From: Bacteroidaceae bacterium
GTDB lineage: Bacteria; Bacteroidota; Bacteroidia; Bacteroidales; Bacteroidaceae
Assembly (NCBI GenBank): GCA_017547385.1
Contig: JAFYPU010000022.1
Span: 1-64,000 of the forward strand
Direction of reading: 5' to 3'
Length of the DNA stretch: 64,000 nt
Shown here: piece by piece, positions 36,420 through 45,972 of the stretch
How positions within the stretch are numbered: position 1 is the first letter of the stretch
Layout of the letters: every line of letters starts with the position of its first letter
Notes under the pieces: model-generated
Seen by the model: only the letters and a program-made list of their open reading frames with translations
What the model was told of the DNA's origin: nothing
Databases searched by the model: none
Translations under genes and position numbers: made by a program

Positions 36420-38606
36420 TCAATAGATGGGAGACATGAGATACCAGTTGGTGGGATCGAGCAACAAGGTATAGATGCCATTATCCTTCACCTCAGGCTG
36501 TTCGTAAGGCTTCAGACCTAAGCCACGGCGAGAAATAATCCAAGCCAACCATTCGCTACCTGCATTGGCTGCAAGGCTGGTGTCATTGTTCTTGTGGCGA
36601 GCAATACGAGTGAGGTCATAGAAACGGAAACCTTCGAATGCCAATTCGTAAGCCATTTCCTCAGCAATGAGCGTTTCAACTGCATTGATTTCATCGATAT
36701 TGGCAGCTTCAGGATCGGCAGCCGGCAGAATGGTGTAATCGCTGCGGTCGATTTCTGTTCCTTCGCCTTCACCTTCTCCCTCACCTTCGCCTTCAGAACC
36801 TTCTTCGGCAGCTTCATTCAACAGACGGCAATAAATGGCTTCCACATTACCGGAACCCTGAACACGAGCCTTTTCTTCAGCCACACGCTTCAACACTACG
36901 TTTTCGTAAGTATAGAGGCTGTCGATCTTGTTAGAGCTACCAAATCCACGTTCGTGAACACCATTCACTTTGTGGTTTTCCCAGTCAGTAGAAGCAAAGT
37001 TAAGCCATTCGATACCTTCTGCACGACGCACTTCGTCAACAGAGAGCTGTGCGTAACCTTCAGCTAATTCCTCAAGATAGGGGAAAATCTGCATAGTGCT
37101 GTCGACATCGTTCACATTCACGAAAGAGTCGGTCATCACACGAGGCATTTCGGTATCACCCTTAAGACCATCGCACAAAATGCTGAAAGCATAGCGGGGG
37201 AAGCCGGCACGGTTGATGGCTTCTGCATAACGGAGCAACACTTGTGTGTAACGATAAACAGGAATCTGATAAGTGAAAGCAGGATTATAAGCTTCACCAT
37301 CGGTTGAAACAATACCGGGGATGCTGAACTTGCTGATGAAGCGCAATTTGCTATCCTCTGTTCTGTAATAAGGAGCAGCACCATGGAAACGGGCATCACC
37401 CACTTCGCCATAATGTACTTCAGTTGCAATGGCTGTACCTGTAGCATCTATGGCGCCACCAAACTCGTAGTGACGATAAGGATAAAGGAGACACATTGCC
37501 TCATAACCTGTTGAAGGTTGCAATTGGCGCAATTCTTCATCAGCAGTGAGAGAGATTGAACCTGAAGACTGTGTTGTACCCTCTTCACTTCCCTCAGAAG
37601 TACTAGTAGAAGAAGAAACCTTAAAGCCATAGATTTCGGGCAAACGAGTGAGTACCTTACCAAACGATGCATTAGCAGCGGAAGGCAAAATAGTACGCAC
37701 ATCCATAGTTTCGGTTGAGTGTGAAGCTTTGAATACATCTAACCACTTTGAGGGATTAGGCATATATGAGAAGTCATTGTCTCGCTCAAAGGTATTATAA
37801 GATGCCATAGCAGTAGTACCCATGTTTGTAGGATACTCTGAAAGATATTCATAATAATGCTGAGCTGCCTTTTCGTAATCACCGCTACGTCCACGCAACA
37901 AATAGAGGTCGCCCAAAACAAGGTCTGCAGGGAAGATGGTCTGACGATGTGAGAAGGTGGCAGCACCGGTATTGAACGAATAATAGTCGGGAAGACCATA
38001 AGTACGCTCGTAAGTGAGAGCCTGAAGCACACTGGCACCGAGCTTGTCGCTGTCAAGGATGTTGTCTGCATCAATCCAACCTTCAGCAGGATTGGTTTCC
38101 CAACCGGTGTTGGCATTATCAACAGGAACAGAGATGAAAGGTACACGACCATAGTTCTGCACCAACTGCATGTAAGTCCAAGCACGGATGAGTTCCACCT
38201 GAGCACATTCCTTACGCATGTAATAAATGTTGCGCTTCATGGCCATGGTGTCTACACGATCCAAATAGAAATTACATTGGTTGATTACCTTGTAGTAAGC
38301 CGCACGATTCAAGAGGGCATTCTCACCATCTTCCACTTTCTTAAAGTTGAAGAGATCAGAAATGGAGTCGCTGGTGTATTGGGTGGTGGCAACCAAGTCG
38401 CCACGCACCTCACCCAACAATACGTTTTGTTCGATCACTCCCTGCAAGTTACGGAGAATACCGAAGTAGAAGTTCACGGTATCACGGCCGGTGAAATTCT
38501 CGGCATAACGGTCCATATCGGGAGTCAGCATATCTTCACAAGAAGTGGTAGAAACACCAAATCCCATGAGGATGACAAAAAGACTGATGATTGATTTTCT
38601 TTTCAT
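36420..38606 (-). CDS. SusD/RagB-like outer-membrane lipoprotein (728 aa)
   Basis: The product is a SusD-type substrate-binding lid for the SusC-like transporter encoded just upstream (14-base gap). A lipoprotein signal ends at GVSTTSCEDM (Cys 23), with acidic residues right after it as in surface-exposed Bacteroidetes lipoproteins. TPR-like helices follow (ECAQVELIRAWTYMQLVQNYGRVPF) and the conserved C-terminal GFRFYDLTRIARH. At 728 residues it is longer than typical SusD (about 500-600), partly through Ser/Thr-rich and Glu-Gly repeat insertions. It is the last gene of the operon. Confidence 0.93.
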   Translation of the reverse strand: MKRKSIISLFVILMGFGVSTTSCEDMLTPDMDRYAENFTGRDTVNFYFGILRNLQGVIEQNVLLGEVRGDLVATTQYTSDSISDLFNFKKVEDGENALLNRAAYYKVINQCNFYLDRVDTMAMKRNIYYMRKECAQVELIRAWTYMQLVQNYGRVPFISVPVDNANTGWETNPAEGWIDADNILDSDKLGASVLQALTYERTYGLPDYYSFNTGAATFSHRQTIFPADLVLGDLYLLRGRSGDYEKAAQHYYEYLSEYPTNMGTTAMASYNTFERDNDFSYMPNPSKWLDVFKASHSTETMDVRTILPSAANASFGKVLTRLPEIYGFKVSSSTSTSEGSEEGTTQSSGSISLTADEELRQLQPSTGYEAMCLLYPYRHYEFGGAIDATGTAIATEVHYGEVGDARFHGAAPYYRTEDSKLRFISKFSIPGIVSTDGEAYNPAFTYQIPVYRYTQVLLRYAEAINRAGFPRYAFSILCDGLKGDTEMPRVMTDSFVNVNDVDSTMQIFPYLEELAEGYAQLSVDEVRRAEGIEWLNFASTDWENHKVNGVHERGFGSSNKIDSLYTYENVVLKRVAEEKARVQGSGNVEAIYCRLLNEAAEEGSEGEGEGEGEGEGTEIDRSDYTILPAADPEAANIDEINAVETLIAEEMAYELAFEGFRFYDLTRIARHKNNDTSLAANAGSEWLAWIISRRGLGLKPYEQPEVKDNGIYTLLLDPTNWYLMSPIY
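36762..36791. repeat. Hexanucleotide repeat coding Glu-Gly in SusD
   Basis: Five imperfect 6-bp units (TTCGCC, TTCACC, TTCTCC, CTCACC, TTCGCC on the plus strand) encode an alternating Glu-Gly run in the 728-residue SusD. Such in-frame hexamers could expand or contract without frameshift. Confidence 0.85.
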
Positions 38607-38619
38607 TGCTATTAACTTT

Positions 38620-41600
38620 TTACAGGTTAATGGTTACACCGAGGTTAAAGTTGCGGCTCTGCGGGAGGAAGCCGGCATCAATACCTTGATAGAGTACGCC
38701 GTTACCACAAGACACTTCGGGATCTGCGCCCAAATACTTGCTAACGGTGAAGAGGTTGTTGGCTTCACCCCATACAGTGAGGCCTTGCAGCCAACTGAGG
38801 CTCATCGGGATGCGATAAGTGAGGCGAACTTTCTTCAATTTGAGGTAAGAACCATCTTCAATCCAACGGTCAGAGAAGCGTTCGTTGTTTACCCAATAGT
38901 CGCTGGTAGCAGCCATTGAACGAGGCATGTCGGTATTCTGACCTTCGTAACGCCAACGATTAACAACAGCAGTGGTTTGGTTCCAAATGTTGTTAGCAGA
39001 TTCAAGTTGTGAACGCTGATAGTTGAACACATCGTTACCCAAAGAGTACTTAAAGTTCACATCAAGTGTGAGTCTCTTCCAAGAAACAGAAGTGTAGATG
39101 TTACCATAGATAGTGGGATTGGGGTTACCAATCTCTACCATGTCGGCTTCTGAAATCCAACCGTCACCGTTCTGGTCAACAAAGTGAACATCACCGGCCT
39201 GGAAGTTGCGATAAGGCTGTTCAGTCAAACCTGTGGGGTAACGGAGATATCCATACTTACCGGCAGAAGCGGCTTCGGCATCAGTGGAGAACACTCCGGC
39301 TGTTTGATAACCATAGAATACACCGGCAGAGCTACCTACAGCAGTGAGAATGTTGTTGGTTCCGTAAACAGAAGTGGTATAACCCTGAATGGTCTTTTCG
39401 CTGGCCAAATCTCTCTGACCGTTTTCGAGAAGAGCATAAGTGGTAAGTTCGTTCAAGTTTGTCTCAGCCAAGTCGGTGATTTCGTTCTTGTAGTGCCCCA
39501 TGCTGAAACCTGCTTGCCATTTCCAGTCGGCAGTATTGATAAGCACACCGTGAAGGTTCACTTCCACACCTGTGTTCTTGAGAGCACCATCGTTGGTCCA
39601 CATGAAAGGAAGACCGGTGATGTCGCTCACAGTCTTGCGAGTGAGAAGGTCAGATGTCTTTGACCAGAAGTAGTCGATACCAAGTGCTAAACGGTTGTTG
39701 AAGAGTGCTGTCTGCAAACCGAGGTTGAAGCGGCGAGTGGTTTCCCATTGGATAGTGGGATTGGCGATATTGGCCAATTCGAGAGCTGTGGCCTTGTCCA
39801 TGAACTTAACGTTCTCGAAGTATGTACGAGCAGCATAGTAGTCAACATTGTCGTTACCACTTTCGTCGTAACCGGCAGTCAGTTTCAAATAGTTGATGGC
39901 AGGAACATTGAACCATTCTTCAGAAGACATCAACCAACCGGCTTGCAATGAGGGGAAGAGTCCCCAACGTACACCGAAGAGACCGATACCTGAAGAGGCT
40001 TCCTTACCGAAGCGTGAAGAAGCATCCATGGAAACAGTGGCCTTCAAGAAGTAGAGGTTGCGATAATCGTAGTTGGCATCTACATAGTAAGAGATGTTTG
40101 TCCAACGGTCGTTGGTACCACCATAGCTCTTGTACTGGAGGTCAGAACGCATGTTAGGCATCTTATCGTTACTGTTATTGTAGCCCTTCATGTGGCTATC
40201 GCTGTAAGAATAAGAAGAAATGCGGAAACCACCGGTGAGGTCAATAGAATGTGCATTGTATTTGCGATCCCAGTTTACACGGAAGTCATTATAGATAGTG
40301 GTTCCCTTGCTGAACTGTGTGCTGATCACACTCTGAACGCCACCCAAACCTTCAACGCTCAACATAGGAGTACCGCTATAGGGCAAGTAGTACTTTTCGT
40401 TGGCACGAGTAAGGATGTAGCTGAAACGGTTAGAAACAGTGAGATACTTGTTGATTTCGTAACGCGGCTCAACATTGATAGTGAACTGAGTCTGTTCCTG
40501 GAAGTTCTTGTTGTCGCCTTGGCCATTTTGAAGTACCCAATAGGGGTTCACCAAACCGGCATAACCGAATTGTGTAGCAAAAGCCAAGGGGTTATTGGCG
40601 TCATCATAGTTCTTACCTGCATAGATGCCTTGGTTCATGGCATGTACGAGATCCAAACCTTGCTTAGCTTCGTCGTAGATAACATAATAGGCATAAGGAC
40701 TGAGGAAAGGAGCCTGAATTTGTCCCAACACATTGGGTGAAGAGATGTTGCGAGTGCTGTAGTCCTCGCCCCAACCATTATCGCGCAAATTGTAGGCATT
40801 GCGAGAATAAGAAAGGTCGATGGCTGCAGTGAGACGATCGAACATCTTAACATCTGTGTTGAAACGGATGTTCAAGCGATTGAAGTCATTGGTCTTAGCA
40901 GTAGCGTCTGACTTGGTGTAACCCAAAGAGAGGTTATACATTGCCACTTCATCACCACCCTCTACGCTGACCTTGTAGTTCTGAGTGAAGGCTGCATTCT
41001 TGTAGAGATCTTCCTGCCAATCTGTGTTGTTGTGATACATATTGTAGAAAAGATAACTCTTGTCTTCATTCATGAAAGGCACAGAGGCTGCACCACTGAT
41101 GTACTCGGCATTGGGAGTGGTTCCGAGGAACTCGGTAACATAACTGCGATACTGGTCGGCATTCATCATTTGGTTGAGCTCGGGACGTGTCTCGAATCCA
41201 CCATAAATGCGAGCTGTAATGCGAGTTGCCATGCTTTGTCCGCGCTTGGTTTTGATAACAAGCACACCGTTGGCACCACGCGCACCGTAAAGAGCAGTTC
41301 CGTTGCGAATAAGTTCAACGCTGGCCACATCGTTGGGGTCAAGGATGTTGAAGACATTATTCACAAAGCCATCGTGCAAAGTGCCACGATCGTATTGCAT
41401 GTCCCACATTACACCGTCAACAATCACAAGCGGCTGAGAGTTAGCATTGAGCGAATTGATACCATTGATGAACATGGCAGCACCCTGTGCAGGAAGACCA
41501 CCACGATTCATGGTATGAACACTTCCACCCATATAGGTCTCGATGTCTTCTTCAATGGTTACAGCACTTGAATTGTCAACCTGCATGTTGCGGCTTACCA

Positions 41601-42021
41601 AGAGCTGTGTGCCATCAGTATAGAGCCCCTTCAGTTGTGCACTGTAAAGAGAGGCATCCTGACCGGTAGCACCCTTAATGGGCAACTGCACACCATTGTA
41701 ATCGTCGGTTGAGAAATAGAGGCTGGTTACGTATTCAGGTACTTTAATGGTATAAGCACCCTTTTCATCTGTCATGGCCATATAGCGACCATTATTCAAA
41801 GCTTTCACACGCACACCTGCAAGCGGCTGCTTGGTAGCTGCATCGTAAGCGTGGCCGGAAATTTCCTTCATCACAACCTTGGATGCACCGGCAGAAGTTG
41901 TAACGGCCGCATTGTCGCTCTGAGCCTGCATGGACAGAGTGCAAGTGCCGGACAACATGAACAAGCACAAACCGGCGCGCAAAGCTCCTTGCTTGAATTT
42001 TATATTTTTAGTATTCATCAT
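38620..42021 (-). CDS. SusC/RagA-like TonB-dependent transporter (1133 aa)
   Basis: This outer-membrane transporter has a signal peptide (ending SMQAQ), a carboxypeptidase-D regulatory-like domain (about 50-130, ISGHAYDAATKQPLAGVRVK), the plug (NSQPLVIVDGVMW, DPNDVASVELIRNGTALYGA, RGANGVLVIKT) and a beta-barrel ending FNLGVTINL. No STN signalling domain is seen, so there is no sign of direct anti-sigma control. With the SusD gene 14 bases downstream it forms the second SusCD pair of the operon. The substrate is unknown. Confidence 0.95.
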   Translation of the reverse strand: MMNTKNIKFKQGALRAGLCLFMLSGTCTLSMQAQSDNAAVTTSAGASKVVMKEISGHAYDAATKQPLAGVRVKALNNGRYMAMTDEKGAYTIKVPEYVTSLYFSTDDYNGVQLPIKGATGQDASLYSAQLKGLYTDGTQLLVSRNMQVDNSSAVTIEEDIETYMGGSVHTMNRGGLPAQGAAMFINGINSLNANSQPLVIVDGVMWDMQYDRGTLHDGFVNNVFNILDPNDVASVELIRNGTALYGARGANGVLVIKTKRGQSMATRITARIYGGFETRPELNQMMNADQYRSYVTEFLGTTPNAEYISGAASVPFMNEDKSYLFYNMYHNNTDWQEDLYKNAAFTQNYKVSVEGGDEVAMYNLSLGYTKSDATAKTNDFNRLNIRFNTDVKMFDRLTAAIDLSYSRNAYNLRDNGWGEDYSTRNISSPNVLGQIQAPFLSPYAYYVIYDEAKQGLDLVHAMNQGIYAGKNYDDANNPLAFATQFGYAGLVNPYWVLQNGQGDNKNFQEQTQFTINVEPRYEINKYLTVSNRFSYILTRANEKYYLPYSGTPMLSVEGLGGVQSVISTQFSKGTTIYNDFRVNWDRKYNAHSIDLTGGFRISSYSYSDSHMKGYNNSNDKMPNMRSDLQYKSYGGTNDRWTNISYYVDANYDYRNLYFLKATVSMDASSRFGKEASSGIGLFGVRWGLFPSLQAGWLMSSEEWFNVPAINYLKLTAGYDESGNDNVDYYAARTYFENVKFMDKATALELANIANPTIQWETTRRFNLGLQTALFNNRLALGIDYFWSKTSDLLTRKTVSDITGLPFMWTNDGALKNTGVEVNLHGVLINTADWKWQAGFSMGHYKNEITDLAETNLNELTTYALLENGQRDLASEKTIQGYTTSVYGTNNILTAVGSSAGVFYGYQTAGVFSTDAEAASAGKYGYLRYPTGLTEQPYRNFQAGDVHFVDQNGDGWISEADMVEIGNPNPTIYGNIYTSVSWKRLTLDVNFKYSLGNDVFNYQRSQLESANNIWNQTTAVVNRWRYEGQNTDMPRSMAATSDYWVNNERFSDRWIEDGSYLKLKKVRLTYRIPMSLSWLQGLTVWGEANNLFTVSKYLGADPEVSCGNGVLYQGIDAGFLPQSRNFNLGVTINL

Positions 42022-42055
42022 TTTCGAATATTAAAGGTTATCCAATTGGCTACTC

Positions 42056-43837
42056 TTACTTTTCGCGACAAGGTTCAAGAACAATCTTAACAATGTTAAG
42101 AGTCTTGCAGTTACCCTTCTTCATTTGATAGAGGAAAGGAAGATTGAAGCGCAAACGTGGGAATGAAGTGTAACCTGAAGGCAAGCCGGCATAGCACTTG
42201 TCGAAAGTGAACTCTTCGAAGAGAGTGTAGCGAGCCACCTCGTCTTGAGAGATTTCGATGTCTTCTGATTTCTTAAGCACTTTACCATTGTCATCCAATA
42301 CTTCCGCATAGAACACACATTGCTCAGCCACACCGGCAAAAGCCAAGTCTGTGCGGCTGGGAGCCATGATAGCAGAAATCTTGTAGGTTCCACTATAAAC
42401 ACCATTAAGTGCCATATCAACAGTCATGTTGGAGTTACCGGACACTTCATAACGATAGTAATAGTCGAGGTCTTCGCTGCCGAGCACTGTGTCGTTACGA
42501 ATTTCTTCAGTAAGATATACCATTTCACCGGTGGTGGCAGTAGATCCCTTCACGTAACATGCCGAAGCCGAGTTGATAATCTTTGACAAGAAGAAGTCAG
42601 CAGGATCAGCATTCAAAACATCCAACTCGAACACATAACCATTAGAGGCCTTGGTCGGAGTGATTCCTGCAAAGAGGGGGTTCACCTGACCGGGATTAGG
42701 ATTGTACCATGTGGTAAAGTTGGTGCTGTTCAAAGAGTCGGCCTTGGTGGCATACTCTACGATTTGCGTGCTATCCTTACTGTCGGCAATGGTGAAATTG
42801 GTGGTTGTGAAATAAACATCGGTCATCAGGCGAGACTTCACATTGAGATCGGCCAATGAGTCGGTGTTGAACTTCAAACCGGAAGCTCCCTTGAAGTTGA
42901 AGTCGCCACGAGTGGAAGACCAGTCGTAGTTGTAGCTGCTTCCATAATTGTAATACTTCTTCAACTTACTCACTGCATCCTCCCAAGCGGAATTCTTGAA
43001 GAAGATGGCCACATACATACTGTCTTCATTGGCAACTGAAGCAAAGAAGCGACTGCGCAATGTGTTAGTGGTAAGGAAAGCTGAATCAACATATTCAATT
43101 TCACCGGTAGCAGGGTTCATGGCACCGGGAGTACTTGCTCCAGGGTAAAACTCTGTGCTTTCGAACACTGAATCGGAAAGGAATGCATACGACATAGAAT
43201 AATCTTCATTATACTTCAAGAAGTCGTAAAGATTGTATGCATAAGGAGAAATGCCTTCCAACAGGTGCATAGAGCCATTCGAAGCATTGATATTGCCGGT
43301 GGCATTGTCCACTTGCACTGAATTGAATTCACCAAGGCCGGCATTGTATTCAAACTTCTTACCATTGAGCATGTTGATGGTTTGCTCGCCTTTGTTCGAC
43401 TCATAATTGAAACGAGCCACGTGATTCAATACAAACTGATTACCTACACGGTATTCCAAATCGAGAGCGGCATCAAGATCTTCAGGATTGCCTGTGGCCT
43501 TGAGAGCTTCAGCCTCGTCGAGCATGGAAAGATAAGTTTGTACATCGTATGTTCCATCCTTCGGTGCCCATACGGTGTAAGACTGGGGCAAGTTCAAGAA
43601 CTCAGCGTATGTTTGCACAGACTTGTTGTCGTAGTCATTCTTCATGACACGTGTGCGCTTCAATACGGCTGCGAAATCCTGCAATTGCTCATTTTCTGCG
43701 ATGTTCTGCCAAATGGTACGGCTACCGGCCAAGTCGGTTTTCACATCGAAGTGGTCATCGGAGCAAGCAGCAAGACCTCCAATTACCATGAGGCCGAGGG
43801 CACTGCCCTTCAAACATTTCTTTATTATATTTTTCAT
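42056..43837 (-). CDS. FAS1 (fasciclin)-domain lipoprotein, 593 aa
   Basis: The signal ends in GGLAACSDDHFD (Cys 25 followed by SDD, an acidic surface-export type signal). Residues about 40-235 form a fasciclin domain, with YTVWAPKDGTYDV, NHVARFNYES, INMLNGKKFEYN and NASNGSMHLLEGISPYA, the FAS1 H1/H2-like landmarks. The remaining 350 residues are beta-rich, unassigned, and end FPRLRFNLPF then a basic tail. It lies between the 699-residue FAS1 gene and the second SusC, suggesting a surface subunit of that system. Start 43837 is preferred over an ATG ten codons upstream. Confidence 0.83.
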   Translation of the reverse strand: MKNIIKKCLKGSALGLMVIGGLAACSDDHFDVKTDLAGSRTIWQNIAENEQLQDFAAVLKRTRVMKNDYDNKSVQTYAEFLNLPQSYTVWAPKDGTYDVQTYLSMLDEAEALKATGNPEDLDAALDLEYRVGNQFVLNHVARFNYESNKGEQTINMLNGKKFEYNAGLGEFNSVQVDNATGNINASNGSMHLLEGISPYAYNLYDFLKYNEDYSMSYAFLSDSVFESTEFYPGASTPGAMNPATGEIEYVDSAFLTTNTLRSRFFASVANEDSMYVAIFFKNSAWEDAVSKLKKYYNYGSSYNYDWSSTRGDFNFKGASGLKFNTDSLADLNVKSRLMTDVYFTTTNFTIADSKDSTQIVEYATKADSLNSTNFTTWYNPNPGQVNPLFAGITPTKASNGYVFELDVLNADPADFFLSKIINSASACYVKGSTATTGEMVYLTEEIRNDTVLGSEDLDYYYRYEVSGNSNMTVDMALNGVYSGTYKISAIMAPSRTDLAFAGVAEQCVFYAEVLDDNGKVLKKSEDIEISQDEVARYTLFEEFTFDKCYAGLPSGYTSFPRLRFNLPFLYQMKKGNCKTLNIVKIVLEPCREK

Positions 43838-43860
43838 TTTTGCTAAGATAACAAGTGTTA

Positions 43861-45960
43861 TTACCAAATGTCTTCAGGATCGGTTCCGTTGTAAACCTGT
43901 GAAGGCACGATTTCAAAGTAATCCACGAAGAACTGAGCATTACGGTCCTCCAAAGCTGATTTGAAGCGGAGGTAGTAAGTTTTGCCCGGCTCCATTCGCT
44001 GTGTGGCAATAATGTGACGAACCGTAGGCCAAGAAGGAGCATTTACCCAATACTCACGGCAAGGATTCTGACCTTTAGTTCCACAAGTAGTGAAGTAATA
44101 AGGAGCTTTCATAAGACCTTGGTTGCGAAGGTTCTTATCATTTTCCATGTTCACAGCTTCGTCCTCAACGTCACGAATCAAGGGGATAGCCGGATTGTTG
44201 TTGGCACCTTGACGCATGTCAATGGGAAGACCTGCGGGAAGAAGGTTCTGAGGATTGTCACCGAAGTAAACCTGAGCCATTCCACGCCATTGGTTGTGAG
44301 CCACACCCATACGTACTTCATAAGTCTGGTCAACCGGAACAGGAGGCAACTTCAAAGTGAAGTCGTACATACCAGCAAACAAGAACTCATCACCTTGGTA
44401 GTCGTTCCAGTTGAAAGCTGAGTTACCCCATCCGCACTGCAGATAGAAGATACGTGTATCTACAGACTCGTTGAAAATGTTATCGAAGTAACCAGTGGGA
44501 AGATAACGATATTCGTTGGCACGAATGTTATTTGACAGCATTTCAGGAAGCATGGTAGTAACGTCGATACGCATACGCTCTGAACCGAGTTTTTCGCGAG
44601 CTGTATTTCCATAGAGGAGCACAGCATTGATGGGATAGTAGAAACCATTCTTGGCATCGTTGGTGTTCTCGCCATTGGTGGGAGAAATCAAGATGTTCAA
44701 ACCTTCACCGGTAGCGTGAGAGATTTCTGCATAGTTCTCAGTGTCATGCTTAGAAACACGGTTGATGTAGATTCCGTTCTCTCCATCAGCAGTTTGAGTA
44801 ATCTTGAGCAATCCACGTTGTTGACCCATGGTTGTGTAGTAGTCCCAAACGTTTACTGAAAGATTGCTGGTCTGAGGTTCTTTATAATCGGAACCCGGAT
44901 CGTAGTTAAACTCATTCAAGTGGTGTACGAAACGGTTGTAAGCAATTTTGGCAGGAAGCACGTGATATGCCACAAAGCGATGAAGTGCATTCTTGGCATT
45001 TGTGTAATCGCCGGCCACTTCTGAACCATAGGTAGCGGTTGCCTTATCATACACAGCTTTCACGATTTCTGCTTCATTGGTAACTACCACTTCTTCATTG
45101 ACAGTTTCAACAACCGGTGCAGGAATACCCCACTGCTGGAACACATCATCGGTTTCAACAAACACGGTATAACCATAGTAGCGGCTCTGTTGTACGGGGA
45201 AGTTGTCCCACACACCGGAGAAAGCTTCTTTCTCGTTGCGTTCCACTTCGTCATAAACCAAGTCGCGGTCTAAAGTCATGGAGTCGGCCCAATGAGTGGC
45301 CTTCAACAAAGCTGCCATGATGCGAGTGTTGTCGCCACGCAAAATCAAGTCGGCTACAGTTTCCTGGGAGGGAGCAATCACTGCATTCACTTGGTGAATC
45401 ATACCATTGGTAGCTTCAATGTCTGCTTTCACCACGATGGCATTACCATTGATGATATATTCATCAGTTTCTTCGTCCCAGTCACAAGTGAGCAAGCGGT
45501 CGCTCAAGTTGGCGAGACCGAATGTACCTGCTTTGGGGAACTCGGGACTTTCGTAAGCTGCGTCATTAACATTATCGATAACGCAACTATAAGCAACGTG
45601 TTGCAAATCTTCAGCACTCAGCGTGTTGAAGTCTTCGCTACCTGTCAAGCTCATAACATAGGCACGTACAGCCTCATTGTTAGGAACGAAGACGGTATAA
45701 TTACCACGTGCAGAAAGCACACTTGAGATGGAAGAGGCAAACTCCTTGTTACCCAACTTCACTTTATCAAAAATCGCTTTAATGTCTGAGAACTCAGGAT
45801 TCTGCTCCAGATAGTCTGTAATGGTCAACTCTGTCTTAATGGCAAAGTTAGAATCGTCGATGTCCTCAGTACAGCTATTAAAGCCGATGAGTGCACCCAT
45901 CATCAAGCAGAACGCAAAGACACTCGACAAGCGTCCATTGAAAAACTTATTCTTTTTCAT
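43861..45960 (-). CDS. FAS1 (fasciclin)-domain lipoprotein, 699 aa
   Basis: The signal ends FNSCTEDIDD (Cys 30, acidic +2 to +6). Two fasciclin-like units follow: the first at about 45-205 (GNYTVFVPNNEAVRAYV, HVAYSCVIDN, ATNGMIHQVNAVIAPS) and a second, more divergent one from about 205 (ADLILRGDNTRIMAALL, YGYTVFVETDDVFQQWG). A C-terminal beta domain (PVPVDQTYEVRMGVAHNQW to FFVDYFEIVPSQV) is present. It follows the first SusD by 12 bases. FAS1 domains mediate adhesion or sugar/protein binding; the ligand is unknown. Confidence 0.85.
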   Translation of the reverse strand: MKKNKFFNGRLSSVFAFCLMMGALIGFNSCTEDIDDSNFAIKTELTITDYLEQNPEFSDIKAIFDKVKLGNKEFASSISSVLSARGNYTVFVPNNEAVRAYVMSLTGSEDFNTLSAEDLQHVAYSCVIDNVNDAAYESPEFPKAGTFGLANLSDRLLTCDWDEETDEYIINGNAIVVKADIEATNGMIHQVNAVIAPSQETVADLILRGDNTRIMAALLKATHWADSMTLDRDLVYDEVERNEKEAFSGVWDNFPVQQSRYYGYTVFVETDDVFQQWGIPAPVVETVNEEVVVTNEAEIVKAVYDKATATYGSEVAGDYTNAKNALHRFVAYHVLPAKIAYNRFVHHLNEFNYDPGSDYKEPQTSNLSVNVWDYYTTMGQQRGLLKITQTADGENGIYINRVSKHDTENYAEISHATGEGLNILISPTNGENTNDAKNGFYYPINAVLLYGNTAREKLGSERMRIDVTTMLPEMLSNNIRANEYRYLPTGYFDNIFNESVDTRIFYLQCGWGNSAFNWNDYQGDEFLFAGMYDFTLKLPPVPVDQTYEVRMGVAHNQWRGMAQVYFGDNPQNLLPAGLPIDMRQGANNNPAIPLIRDVEDEAVNMENDKNLRNQGLMKAPYYFTTCGTKGQNPCREYWVNAPSWPTVRHIIATQRMEPGKTYYLRFKSALEDRNAQFFVDYFEIVPSQVYNGTDPEDIW

Positions 45961-45972
45961 AATGTCTCTGTT

